Shown: piece by piece, positions 54,199 to 64,000 of the stretch
Layout of the letters: each line of letters begins with the position of its first letter
Position numbering within the stretch: position 1 is the first letter of the stretch
Origin: Posidonia oceanica
Taxonomy: Eukaryota > Streptophyta > Magnoliopsida > Alismatales > Posidoniaceae
DNA: 64,000 nucleotides
Direction of reading: 5' to 3'
Assembly (NCBI GenBank): GCA_037176725.1
Contig: JAZBRS010000037.1
Coordinates: forward strand, 10,496,001-10,560,000
Notes under the pieces: generated by a model
The model's input: the letters and a program-made list of their open reading frames with translations, nothing else
What the model was told of the DNA's origin: nothing
The model's database searches: none
Made by a program: the position numbers and the translations under genes

Positions 54199-57100
54199 TG
54201 TAGTAACCCTGAATTCTGATCGTTCATGCACATTACCAAAGCTTGTGTGCACCGATCAAAATAGGCTCACTATATGCGACTGGATCTGAGGGAAGAACTC
54301 GACTCGGAAATGCTGGCAAAAGAAAAAAAAAAGAAATGATAAGACAATTCGGAGTCGCCATTGGGTCTATTGAATTCAAAGACAAGGAAAACCAGAGGTT
54401 AAGCATGAGAAGACATGCGAAACCAGATGCAAGGAGGGGCAAAGGGATGCGAGGAGAAGCTAAGCTATGCTATGCTATGACTCAAGCCTAGGATAAAGGA
54501 AGGGTCGGTGCGAGCCAAGAGAAAGGGCAAGGACTCCTGTTACGCACGGGGAAGGTGTTAGGCACCCCGATACGTCCGAGAGTCGGTCTTTCTTAGGCAA
54601 TCTCGCGCTTATGCAGGGAATTGCTAGCCTAATGCCTAAATGCCTTAAATGCTTACCTACTATGCATTGGAAATAAACGTGCTATCTAAATGCTCAGCCA
54701 CACTGCTAGTGTTCCGAACTAGGCGAACCCTGGTTCGTGAGAACTCCTAAGCAGTTAGCATCACGACCCTATATGCAGATGCAAGCGATAAAGCAAAATG
54801 GCGGGAAAACCAAGCAATGCAAGCGATAGGCATGCGATAAAACAAGACAGGTGCTAAAAACGGTGCGAGAATGCAGGAAACAAGGCGAGGCACGCAACAC
54901 GATGCAAAAGGCGGAAAGCGATGCAGAAGGGGTGCGGAAAACCATGCAAAGGAGCGAGAGACGATGCAAAATGCGGAAAACGATGCAAAACACGGAAAAT
55001 GGTGCAAAATGGGGTGCAAAATCGAAACGCAGGGGTGGGCAACATGCATTAGGGTTACAGCAAACCAAAGAAGCGAAAAAGTGTGAAAAACAGCAAACGA
55101 CGCGAAAGCGGCGCTTTAAAATGGCTGTCAGCCATCTGCAAGTATTGGACGCTAGCAACACCAGTGTCCAACGTTGGACGCTAGCGCTGCTGGCGTCCAA
55201 CACCTGCTGCAGACTGACAGCATGAAGTTTTTGGTAAAACGATGCAAACTAGCTATATGGATGCAATACAGATGCAAAATGCAACTAAATGGGTGCTAGA
55301 CATGCAAATCTAACCTAACAGAAGATCAGAGGAAGAATCAGAACGAGGGACATGCTAGAATCAAGGATCCAAACATGCAGGTTGTTGGACGCCTGTTGGC
55401 TGGGCATCCAACGTTAGACGCCAGAGAGGCTGGCGTCCAACATAGAACAGAAGACAGGGGAGAGAAGGGAGCGTGCAAGAGATAGAGGAGAGTTGGGATC
55501 ATGCATTTGGGTCACTGGAGATAAGCATGGAGCAAGGAAGCAAACATGGGATGCAAAATAAACAATCAAACCATACCTGTGCTAAGTGCCAGGCCAGAGG
55601 CACAACCAGGGTGTTGTACGTGAGCTAGGCCGGCGTCCAACGTTGGACGCCAGCACCAGCAGCGTACAACGCTTTGGGAGGCACAGCACACAAAAAGCAT
55701 GCATAAACAAGCAAATAAATTAACTGAAATAAAAGAACAGATGCTACTGAAGCTAAACATGCATAAGAACACAGGAAGCAAGCAAATAAGCAAGATCAGA
55801 GAGGTATGCAAGCTTTAAACAAGTGCATGAGAGGCCAGGACGTTGGATGCTAGAGCCAGCAGCGTCCAATGTTGGACGCTAAAGGCTCTGGCGTCCAACG
55901 ACCCAGACATGCAGACTCACCTGTTCTAAAGGGGGAGCTCAGCTCAGACCCCACCAACATGCATGCAGCTACTGTAACATGCCATAACAGAAAAGGAAGC
56001 ATTGAAAGCAAGCATGGCAAGCATTTAAGTTAAGGAAAAAACAAAAAGGAAGGACATGCATAAGAGATGGAAGCTTAAGAACTTGCAAAAAGAAGTAAAC
56101 AACTTAGAAAAATCCTAGCAAACCTAAACATGGTTGCCATAGGGGCCAAACATCTCTAAGTAGGCATGGATGAGATTATAACATCAAAATATGCATGGAG
56201 TAGGCATGGTAGCAAAGCGAAGCAGACAGACACGTTGGATGCTAGGTGAACCAGCGTCCAACGTTGGACGTGGCTCACCCTAGTGTCCAACGAAGGCAGA
56301 AGATAGACTGATCATTAAGCATGCAAAAAGCATTCAAACATGCATGGAACAAATTGATAAGCATGGCACAACATCAGGAAGCATTAAAGGAAGCATATGG
56401 CATATATTTGCAAAGAAGCATGCAAAGGAAAAGCATGGGAAGCATTCAAATAAGGGTAAAGCAAAGTAGGCCGTTGGACGCTGACCTATGCCGCGTCCAA
56501 CGTTGGACGTACCAGTCGGTGCGTCCAACACACTGAACTTCCTCTTGGTTGTTAATCACGTCTAGAAGGAGCTAAAAACTTGTAATAAAGGCATAGACAC
56601 GTAGTACCATGCATGCATGACTATAAGGGATGGAAAACTAACCTTTGGAAGCCCTGGAACGGCGACTCCACCAAGTTCGTCGGAGTTGCAGGTGTGCTGC
56701 GATAGCAGGTTTGGCAAGGTCTCCTGGGCAGCTCGGAGCACCAGAGGAGCTAGCGAAGCATCGGGGACAGAGAGGGGAGTGCCTTCTCGCTCTCGGAAGT
56801 GGAAATTCTCTCATTCGCTCTGTGTGGTGTGAGTGGCAATGGCTTGAAGTCTCGGTTTTATGCAAATGCTACCTAGGTTCTTGAGCTTGGCAGAGGATTT
56901 GCAGGCCAAATTCTAGGCTTGGCAGGTGCTGGCAGGTGCAGGTGAGAGTGTAGAGGCCATGTGGGATGTCAGAGGAGGGCATGGGCATTGGCAGGAGGGC
57001 GGCGGAGGCGAGGCGGTGGCTGACATGACCGGCAAAAGTCAGGCCTGTCAGTGAGGTGTATGAGAGCTTGTTTTGGGCTGATAAGGAGGAGATGGGTAGT

Positions 57101-57564
57101 AAGTGAGGCTTGGAAGGTAGTGGATGGCGTGGAGCGAAGGAAGGGACGGGTAGTAAGTGTGGGGAGGCGGTGGAGTGGACGAGCGGTGAGCCGAACGGGG
57201 TGGAGTTGCCGCTACTGCACTCGAGTCGTTGGATGCCAGACCAGAGGGCGTCCAACATTGGACGCTAGAGCAGAGCGCGTCCAACGTTGGATGCTAGCAC
57301 AGGCCACGTCCAACGTTGGACGCTGCCTGTTCCAGCGTCCAACACACTCTGGTGGCATAAGCTGCAAATGGGCTTAGGTTTGGGCCTAGAAGTGTTGTAA
57401 AAATTGCAAGAAGGCTTGGTATAGGCTTCTAGGGTTTTGGGCACAGTTTTGGGTTTGGAAATGGGCTAGGAAATGGGTTAGAAAAGGGAATGCCAATCCA
57501 GAGACCACACGAGCCTGCAAAAGAGAACTACCAACTTCCAGGCTGTCAGAATGGGGTGTCTATA
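54199..57564 (-). mobile_element. Element F 3' LTR (family II, complete)
   Basis: 3,366 bp. Plus-strand edges are TGTAGTAACCCT (left) and GGGGTGTCTATA (right, last CA decayed to TA). Right of it is the PPT of F. It carries the GTTGGACGC fold-backs, for example at 55,144-55,202, 55,611-55,668 (nested double pair), 55,840-55,900, 56,233-56,292, 56,472-56,529 and 57,228-57,343. Best reference copy of family II here. Confidence 0.95.
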
Positions 57565-57578
57565 GATGCCCCTCCCTG
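57565..57578 (-). other. Polypurine tract of element F
   Basis: The minus strand reads CAGGGAGGGGCATC next to the LTR start. Nearly identical to element A's tract. Confidence 0.8.
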
Positions 57579-58079
57579 AGCGAGATCAAGCGGAGCGAGA
57601 CCGCTGCTTAGGGTAGACAAGACACCCTACCTGACGCTAGTGAGAGCGCAAATGACTGTTGGCATGAGTCATTCGCCCGGTGGATGCACCAGAAGACATG
57701 ACCCAAAGCCACAATGTAGATGCAGATGCGAATGTAGATGTTGATGCCATACGTGCAATGCGATGCATGCTAATGCAGGAATTAGTGCGGAGGTTATGTT
57801 AGATGTTAGTGCAGATGCAATGTATGCCGATGCAGTTATTCACCATGCAATGCTGTTAGTGCAAGAATACGATGCTGATGTAGAAGAGATGCAAATAAAG
57901 CTGCAGTGCAATGTGTGAGTTCGGGGGTTAGTCCGACCTCACAGAAGAAATGCTTGACAAGACTGACGGGCTTGGCATCCGAGCAGTTAGGGCTGCTAGC
58001 CCAGCAAGCAAGGAGGGAGACAGTTGGACAGCTGTCGACCGAGCAGTTGGGGCAGCTAGCCCGCAGGGAATAGGAGCAG
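57579..58079 (-). other. Element F distal 3' UTR
   Basis: The first 110 bases match element A 502-610. Then come short GATGC/AATGC words. No gene. Confidence 0.55.
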
Positions 58080-60040
58080 CTTGTCCTCGTTTGAGGAAGT
58101 AAGCAAGAAAAGAAAGGGGGTTGGCAAGCATGGGCATCGTCCGCACAGGACGAGGCCATGCAAGGGCTGATCCTCGCACGAGGATACAGGGCAGGACTCC
58201 GAGCATACGGGGTCCGAGAAGAGCTTGTCCTCACCTGAGGAAGCAAGTGGGAAAAGAAAGGAGGTTGGCAAGCATGGGCATCGTCCGCACGGAATGAGGC
58301 CACGCAAGGGCTGATCCTCACACTAGGATACAGGGCAGGACTCCAAGCATACGGGCTTCGAGAAGAGCTTGTCCTCGCCCAAGGAAGCAAGCAGGGGATT
58401 TCGTGTGGATGGAATCCAAAGGGGGGCTTGTTCCCACCCGAGGAAACAAGCAGCAGTTTGACCCAAGCCCCGAGGGACAGACAGAGGGCTCATCTCTAGC
58501 CAGGGAAATGAGCAGGAGGGAAAGAAGAAAGAAGCTTGTCCTTGCCCGAGGAAGCAAGTGCGCGGGACCCTGTTCGTATAGAGGGAAGTCACGCAGAAAA
58601 AGAAAAAGGCTTATCCTTGCACGAGGACAAGCAGGAGGGGCAGAAGAAAGAAGCTTGTCCTCGCCCGAGGAAGCAAGTGTGCGGGACCCCGTTCGCATAG
58701 AGGGAAGTCACGCAAAAAAAGAAAAAGGCTTATCCTTGCACGAGGACAAACAGGAGAGGCAGAAGAAAGAAACTTGTCCTTGCCCGAGGAAGCAAGCGTG
58801 CGGGACCCCGTCCGCATGGAGCGGAGTCACGCAAAACGAAAAAGGGCTTGCCCTCGCATGAGGACAAGCAAGAAAGACAAAAGACTTATCCTCGTATGAG
58901 GATAAGCAGGAAGGGAAAGGGGGAGGGCAAGCATGGGCATCGTCCGCACGGAGCGAAGCCACGCAAGGGTTGATCCTCGCACGAGGATACAAGGCAGGAC
59001 ATCGAGCATACGGAGTCCAAGAAGAGCTTGTCCTCGCCTGAGGAGCAAGCAAGGGCACGCATATGCTTATCCTTGGCCGAGGAGTAAGTGGGCCTGATCC
59101 TCGCTTGAGGAACAGGAAAACTCCATCCGCGTGGAGCTATGCAAAGCTTGTCCTCGCCCGAGGAAGCAAGCAAAAAGGAAAAAGGGCTTGTCCTCGCCCG
59201 AGGAAGCAAGCAGGAGGGACAGAAGAAAGAAGCTTGTCCTCGCCCGAGGAAGCAAGCACGTGGGGCCCTGTCCGCACAGAGGAAAGCCACGCAAAATGGA
59301 AAAAGGCTTGTCCAAGAAAGACAAAAGACTTATCCTCACATGAGGATAAGCAGGAAGGGAAAGGAGGCGGGCAAGCGTGGGCATCGTCCGCACGGAGCGA
59401 AGCCACGCAAGAGCTGATCCTCGCACGAGGATATAGGGCAGGACTCCGAGCATATGGAGTCTGAGAAGAGCTTGTCCTCGCTTGAGGAGCAAGTAGGGGC
59501 GCACATACGCTTATCCTTGGCCGAGGAGTAAGCAGGCCTGATCCTCGCCTGAGGAACAGGAAAACTCCATCCGCGTGGAGCTGCGCAAAGCTTGTCCTCG
59601 CCCGAGGAAGCAAGCAAAAGGAAAAAGGGCTTGTCCTCGCCCGAGGAAGCAAGCATACGGGACCCCGTCCGCATGGAGGGAAGTCACGCAGAAAAGGAAA
59701 AAGGCTTATCCTCGCGCGAGGACAAGCAGGAGAGGCAGAAGAAAGAAGCTTGTCCTCGCCCAAGGAAGCAAGCGTGCGGGACCCCGTCTACACGGAGCGG
59801 AGCCACGCAAAACGGAAAAAGGCTTGTCCTCGCTGGAGGACAAGCAAGAAAGACAAAATACTTATCCTCGCACGAGGATAAGCAGGAAAAGAAAGGAGGC
59901 GGGGAAGCGTGGGCATCGTTCGCACGGAGCGAAGCCATGCAAGGGCTGATCCTCGCACGAGGATATAGGGCAGGACTTCGAGCATACGGGGTCCGAGAAG
60001 AGCTTGTCCTCGCCCGAGGAAGCAAGCAGAAAGGAAAAAA
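58080..60040. repeat. CCTCG/CGAGG hairpin satellite of element F
   Basis: About 2 kb of hairpin units separated by variable linkers. The most regular forms are CTTATCCTCG, CA, CGAGGATAAG (59,861-59,882), CTTATCCTCA, CA, TGAGGATAAG (59,329-59,350), CTTATCCTCG, TA, TGAGGATAAG (58,885-58,906) and CTTGTCCTC, GCTG, GAGGACAAG (59,823-59,844). Higher-order periods are visible: 119 bp (58,534, 58,653, 58,772), 144 bp (58,129, 58,273), and longer blocks starting CATGGGCATCG/CGTGGGCATCG at 58,932, 59,376 and 59,908. Open frames on both strands only read the repeat. Confidence 0.92.
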
Positions 60041-60560
60041 GGGAAAAGCGATACCAGAGGGCAGCTAAAAAGATGCCCCTGGTATCAGGGATGATACCAG
60101 GGGACAACTGAAGCGCCCATAGTACCAAAACAAAAGAAAATGCAGACAAACTAACACGTTTGCCAAGTGAGCAATTAGGGGTGCCAGCCTAGAGCAAACT
60201 AGGCAAGTGCGGTTGCGACGGTGCATGGATCAGTAGGGTTCTTTGCGTGCATGTTGACTGCAGGGGGCTTTGCCACAACTCTCCTGCCGAGGTTGCCGAT
60301 TGCATGATGCTTGCGGTGGGAATTGTTCTAGATTTTTTTTTGCGGGGCTGTTTCAGGTTGTTTGCATGGGCTAATGCTCTGAAGTGCTTGATGCAGTTCC
60401 TGTAACATCCTGACAGGAGCAGATATGCAATAGGCAAGGCACGCAACACAAACAAATGGCGTGAAACGTCTTTGTATTGAGTGAATCTCTAGTTACACGC
60501 CTTTGATAGGCCAAAAGATATAGCATGATTCAAGCAAAAAGCTATACAAGCAGATAGCTG
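60041..60560 (-). other. Element F junction with three-arm stem-loop
   Basis: Left arm 60,050-60,062, centre arm 60,075-60,087, right arm 60,092-60,103. Centre and right form a perfect 12-bp stem, CCCCTGGTATCA with TGATACCAGGGG, loop GGGA. The remainder to 60,560 is unique and non-coding, with partial similarity to A at 2960-3350. Confidence 0.75.
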
Positions 60561-60564
60561 CATA

Positions 60565-61865
60565 GACGCTTAGTTGTACAGGGCCTTCTTTGCTGGTCGG
60601 GAGTCTGGAAACTGAGGGGCGCCTGGAGGAATCTCGTTGAGAGGCCAGAGTCCTTGCACCTTGGTGACGTACTCAGAAGTACATCCCGAGCCCTTCACAG
60701 CTGCAATGTCTGTAGACTTCACCCCGTGCCGCATCTTGTCTGCTAGCACTGTTGTAGATGCTATTGTGCTGAAGGGGTATGGCTACATGAGTCTGGGCAC
60801 GGTGCTATCAATGAAGGCGCCCTGCCGGTAGCCAAATTGCTGCATAACCCGGATGGGGCGGTATTCCACACCCCCGGTGAATCCAGGCAGTACCACGAGC
60901 CGTGTATTGCGAGCATCGAAGAAGACGGTGAAGGGCTCCACTACAGATGGGATAATTCGCCAAGTTATTGCATCATCTGTCAGCTCAGATAGCTTCTGGT
61001 ACTCTTCTGGCACAGTCTTTATAGTTCTTGCATGGCCGCTGCTGCAGTAGGTTTCAATAGCATGCCTCTGAGGGCACAAGAGGTCCATCTCCAGGTGTGC
61101 AGCTAGCTAGATCTGCACAAGCACTCCGCAGCCGTGGAACTGACGGCAGCAGTGCACAACACAGTCCAGCCCACGGTACATTTCTGCGAGGACAACTAGT
61201 GCTAGGTCAATGTGTCGGGTCACCACTGCAAGTGCAATCTCGGCAATCTCGATTGCAACCGTCATCCTGCCATGTGTGAAGATCAGCTTGCCTAAGAAGC
61301 GGGTGACGAATCCTTGGAGCCACAGCTTGTCTCCAAGTTCAGCACACCTCTCCACAACAGCATCAAAGTACTCTAGGCGGAGCAGAGGCGTGGGCCCACT
61401 GGTGCAGATAAGTTTTTGCTAGACGCGTTTTGCAGAGAACCCAGTCAGCTGGCTCAGGACCGCAGTGTATCCATCGCGTCTCATAAAGATTGGGGGTCCC
61501 ATAATTGCAGAGAAGCCGCAGATCCGGCGCACCTCCTCAAGTGTAGGGGTTAGCTCTGTCCTGTCGAAGCGAAAGACGTGGTGCGCTGACTTCTAGAATC
61601 TTGCTGCAGCACAGAGGAGATGCTGGCTCACTTCAACATCTACTGCTTTCAGGAGCTTGGAGGGAATACCCCAAGTGCGCAGCCTCTCGCGATTAGCTTC
61701 AGTGAGTTTGCCAACCCACTCTCGCAAGGCATCTGAGCAGTGCATGGGGGTGACCAGGGTTGGACAGCCCATTGCAGGAGTGTAAGTGCAAGCTGTTGGC
61801 ACAGAGACCTTAGATACTTGTAATCAGAGTTGCAGTCTATCAGATCAGGTATAAGCATGCAACTG
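60565..61865 (-). pseudogene. DUF7745/plant-mobile-domain-like ORF, element F
   Basis: Homologue of 3,360-4,600, here in a single frame without indels that I can see. From the N-terminus near 61,800: SDALREWVGKLTEANRERLRTWGIPSKLL, HHVFRF, ELTPTLEEVRRICGFS, GPPIFMRRDGY, LWLQGFVTRFLGKLIFTHGR, LVQI/LAAHLEMDLLCP, and VFFDARNTRLVVLPGFTGGV followed by MQQFGYRQ. Four stops interrupt it, all TAG (near 61,594, 61,421, 61,109 and 60,783). At the matching positions element A reads Trp, Gln, Trp and Gln. Each can come from one C-to-T or G-to-A change. Function unknown; in the host genome, related domains occur in gene-silencing-related proteins. Retention in two diverged elements suggests it once served the element. 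Confidence 0.75.
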
Positions 61866-63275
61866 GCTGGTAAAGGGCATCATTTCAAAATTAACACAGC
61901 AGCTTTAGCAGGTTTAACAGTTAGCATTCAGAGTGCAGATATTTAAACATATTCAGACTAAGGTAGTTCTATTGGGGCAAGTGGTTGGTCGAAGCTTTGG
62001 ACCAGTGCAATTTGGAGAAGGTCGGCGCATGCTTGATAGGAATACTGTCTCAACGCCGGGCCAAGTCTTGCAGAGCGGGAAGATAGGAGGAAAAGGAAGG
62101 ATTTGTGCTATGCATGCATGCATGGTTTATGCTTGGTACGTGCAGATACGTGCAAGGTTTATGATAGACGCTATAGATGTATGCATGATTTTGCTTATAT
62201 GCTGTGGCCCTCAGCATAAGGAGTGCTTGGTGCCTACTGCAGAGGAAGAGAGGGGTCCCTGACTCATTGGACTCTACTCAAGCTCTTAACTTGCTGGTGG
62301 CGCTCAAGAAGGGGTTATTTGTAGTACGGAGGTGGTGGGTGGTGAGGACAGGCTCCAGACCAAGCTCCCAAGGACCTACACCTACTCTTTTGCATCGTTT
62401 TGGCTCCCTCATAGGCATGTAGGTTTCCCCTATCCCTATCTTGGAGGCAGCGGGCACCTGGATGGAGCTACGGAGTTGCTTGCTAGGTCTTGCTGGGTTT
62501 AAAGGCTTCACAGGGTATGTGGATTCCCCAGGCGCAAATTTCTGCTCATCCCTAAGACAGGTAAGGGATGGGATTACGCTGCTTGCTTTTTTCCTTGGGA
62601 GTTGCTTCTTATTTTTGCTCCTTCTCTTTTTTCTTACTTTTCTTTTTTTTTTTGCTTTGCTTTTCTCTTTTCTTCTTTCTTCTCTTTTTTGCAAGCTTCC
62701 GCTATCCAAGGCTTAGAGGTAATGGGTGCCGGGGTCATGAAGTAGATCTGGGGCTCCCAGGTGCTACGTGATGGGTCACCTCCGAAGCAGTTCGGAGGGA
62801 CAGGGTTATGCTACACGCCTCTATCTCTAGAACCTGCTTCTATCTTCGCCTTCTATTACTTTTCCTTTTATGCCCATGCTCAGACATATTCTTTTATGCT
62901 CACATTTGCTCACACCCTAGCATTTTATCTCCCTCGGGAGGTGCAAGTCCTAAGGAGTTTGATTGTTTCACCTGTTCTCATTTGAAAGGTGGCTCCCTCA
63001 CTAGCTAAGACGCCTAAGTAGTGTCAGGTGAGGCAGGGTAGACTCCTTCCAAAGCAGGCAACACGTCCGATTTCATCATCGGGCCCAGATGCAATGCATG
63101 ATTTTTGCAGGAATTTTTTATTTTTGCTGGAGGTATGCAGGAAGAGATAGAGAATGCAAGGCTATATACAGAGAATGCGGGAATGCAAGCGACGAGATTG
63201 GAATGCAGGGAGAATGTACAATGAAGGGAGAATGCAAAGGGCGGGATGGAAGAGGATGCTCTGCACGGCTGGGGC
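61866..63275 (-). other. Element F spacer between integrase and accessory ORF
   Basis: Homologous to 4,601-5,973 in element A, with the same order of words (AGTGCTTGGTGCCTACTGCAG, CCTACACCTACTC, pyrimidine tract 62,590-62,690). No shared open frame. Confidence 0.6.
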
Positions 63276-63328
63276 CAGGCTACTGATAGTACTTCTTGAG
63301 ATAGCATGCATTGACCGGCTCTGACTGC
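63276..63328 (-). pseudogene. pol: Integrase C-terminal tip of element F
   Basis: The minus strand encodes QSEPVN...YLKKYYQ and a stop, matching the end of element A's integrase at about 5,974-6,028. The rest is displaced by the LTR at 63,329. The five bases ACTGC before the LTR would be its target duplication. Confidence 0.85.
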
Positions 63329-64000
63329 TGTTGACACCCCATCTTGACAGGCTTGGACCATTTGGGACCCTCTGGTGATTACTGGACTCAAACCCAAACC
63401 AAACCAAACCCTGACCCTCTTCTTTACCCTTCAAAACCAAGCCAACTTGACCTAAGCCTTTACCCCTCTTCCCAAGCTCAAAACCTGACCAAAATCCATA
63501 AGAAAACCCACCAACACCCACTTATCAAACCTACCCAAGAACTTAGAAACTCTCAAACCTAAACCATTCCCAAAAACCCTAGAAAACCTAGGTAAAACTA
63601 CCCTTTTTCTACACCATGAAACCCCTCCAAAACCTTCTTAGAACCAAACCAAAACTTCAGACCCAGCTCTTCAAATCCTAGACTACCGACTCCCCAAGTT
63701 TCATCCCATTCCAAGACCTCTAAGCCTTCCATTTGCCCTAATTATCCTTTTCTCTCTCTGGGATTATCATTTTCTCTCTCCTCTCTCTCTCTCCTGATTA
63801 TCGTCTCTCTTTTCATCATCTTCTTGCTCCTTTTCTTGCCTGGCTGTGGGCCCCCTTTGTGCTTCTATCCTTCCTCTATCTTATTCCTATTTTTACTTTA
63901 TTTTTAGCACTTTTCCTGATTTTCAAAAAATTGTTTTCCTCCAACTCATCTCTTTCCCTTTTATTCTCCCTTTTTCCCTTTTCTTCTTCCTTCTCTTTTC
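63329..64000 (+). mobile_element. Element G, family I LTR start (partial)
   Basis: Starts TGTTGACACCCC and is the reverse complement of the solo LTR's right end (about 23,040-23,713), including CTCTGGTGATT and GCCTGGCTGTGGGCCC. In sense orientation this is a U3 start. It is a 5' LTR or another solo LTR, continuing beyond the window. Confidence 0.88.

Noticed and set aside
53058..54252. Open frames of 140-280 codons on both strands
   Set aside because: All lie in 34- and 44-bp satellites whose lack of stops is a by-product of unit composition; frames overlap in every phase.
58080..60040. CRISPR-like array of palindromic repeats
   Set aside because: Linkers are themselves repeated and variable in length, there are no unique spacers and no cas genes, and the setting is a plant retroelement UTR.
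57836..60068. Many Arg/Ser/Leu-rich open frames on both strands
   Set aside because: Readings of the CCTCG hairpin satellite; no frame is privileged.

Overview
The window looks like repeat-rich nuclear DNA of a seed plant, probably an angiosperm; I cannot name the species. The evidence is a stack of plant-type Ty3/gypsy LTR retrotransposons. Their pol carries a second, archaeal-type RNase H before the integrase, which marks the Tat/Ogre clade, and two of them carry a DUF7745/plant-mobile-domain-like ORF after pol. I found no convincing host gene, tRNA, rRNA or bacterial feature. Almost every base can be placed in an LTR, an element body or an element-borne satellite array.

Two related lineages are interleaved. 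Lineage 1 (elements A, D, F, G and a solo LTR) has very long LTRs: family I is about 6.0 kb and begins TGTTGACACCCC in sense, family II is about 3.4 kb and begins TGTAGACACCCC. Its order is gag, protease, RT, RNase H, aRNase H, integrase, long spacer, DUF7745-like ORF, tandem arrays, polypurine tract (PPT). Lineage 2 (B, C, E) has shorter LTRs (family III about 1.6 kb, family IV about 1.25 kb), and its elements share stretches of 3' UTR.

Layout: 1-27,739 is element A (minus strand). A family I LTR end lies at 1-486, satellites at 1.0-2.8 kb, the DUF7745-like ORF at 3.4-4.6 kb, pol and gag at 6.0-14.8 kb, and a family II LTR from 15,299. That LTR is split by a 6,017-bp solo family I LTR with a perfect GAGAC target duplication, and is followed head-to-tail by a truncated second family II LTR. 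27,740-49,208 is element B (plus strand): gag, two retropepsin domains, G-patch, RT/RH/aRNH/INT, 3' UTR and 3' LTR. B is split at 35,025-44,549 by element C (minus strand), a gag-only element with near-identical LTRs and an AACGC target duplication. 49,209-50,705 is the integrase end of element D (plus). 50,706-54,198 is the 3' LTR and satellite 3' UTR of element E (minus). 54,199-63,328 is element F (minus): family II 3' LTR, hairpin satellite, DUF7745-like ORF, integrase tip. G, a family I LTR in plus orientation, begins at 63,329 and runs off the window.

Nesting gives relative ages. D received B and E; B received A and C; E received F; F received G; A's LTR received the solo LTR. Coding regions decay mainly by C-to-T/G-to-A stop codons and frameshifts, as expected for methylated, silenced elements.

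The least ordinary feature is recurrent fold-back DNA. LTR families II, III and IV and most of the 3' UTR arrays are built from short inverted repeats. In several of them both arms have changed together so that pairing is kept. A three-armed, mutually exclusive stem-loop is conserved between A and F just after their DUF7745-like ORFs.
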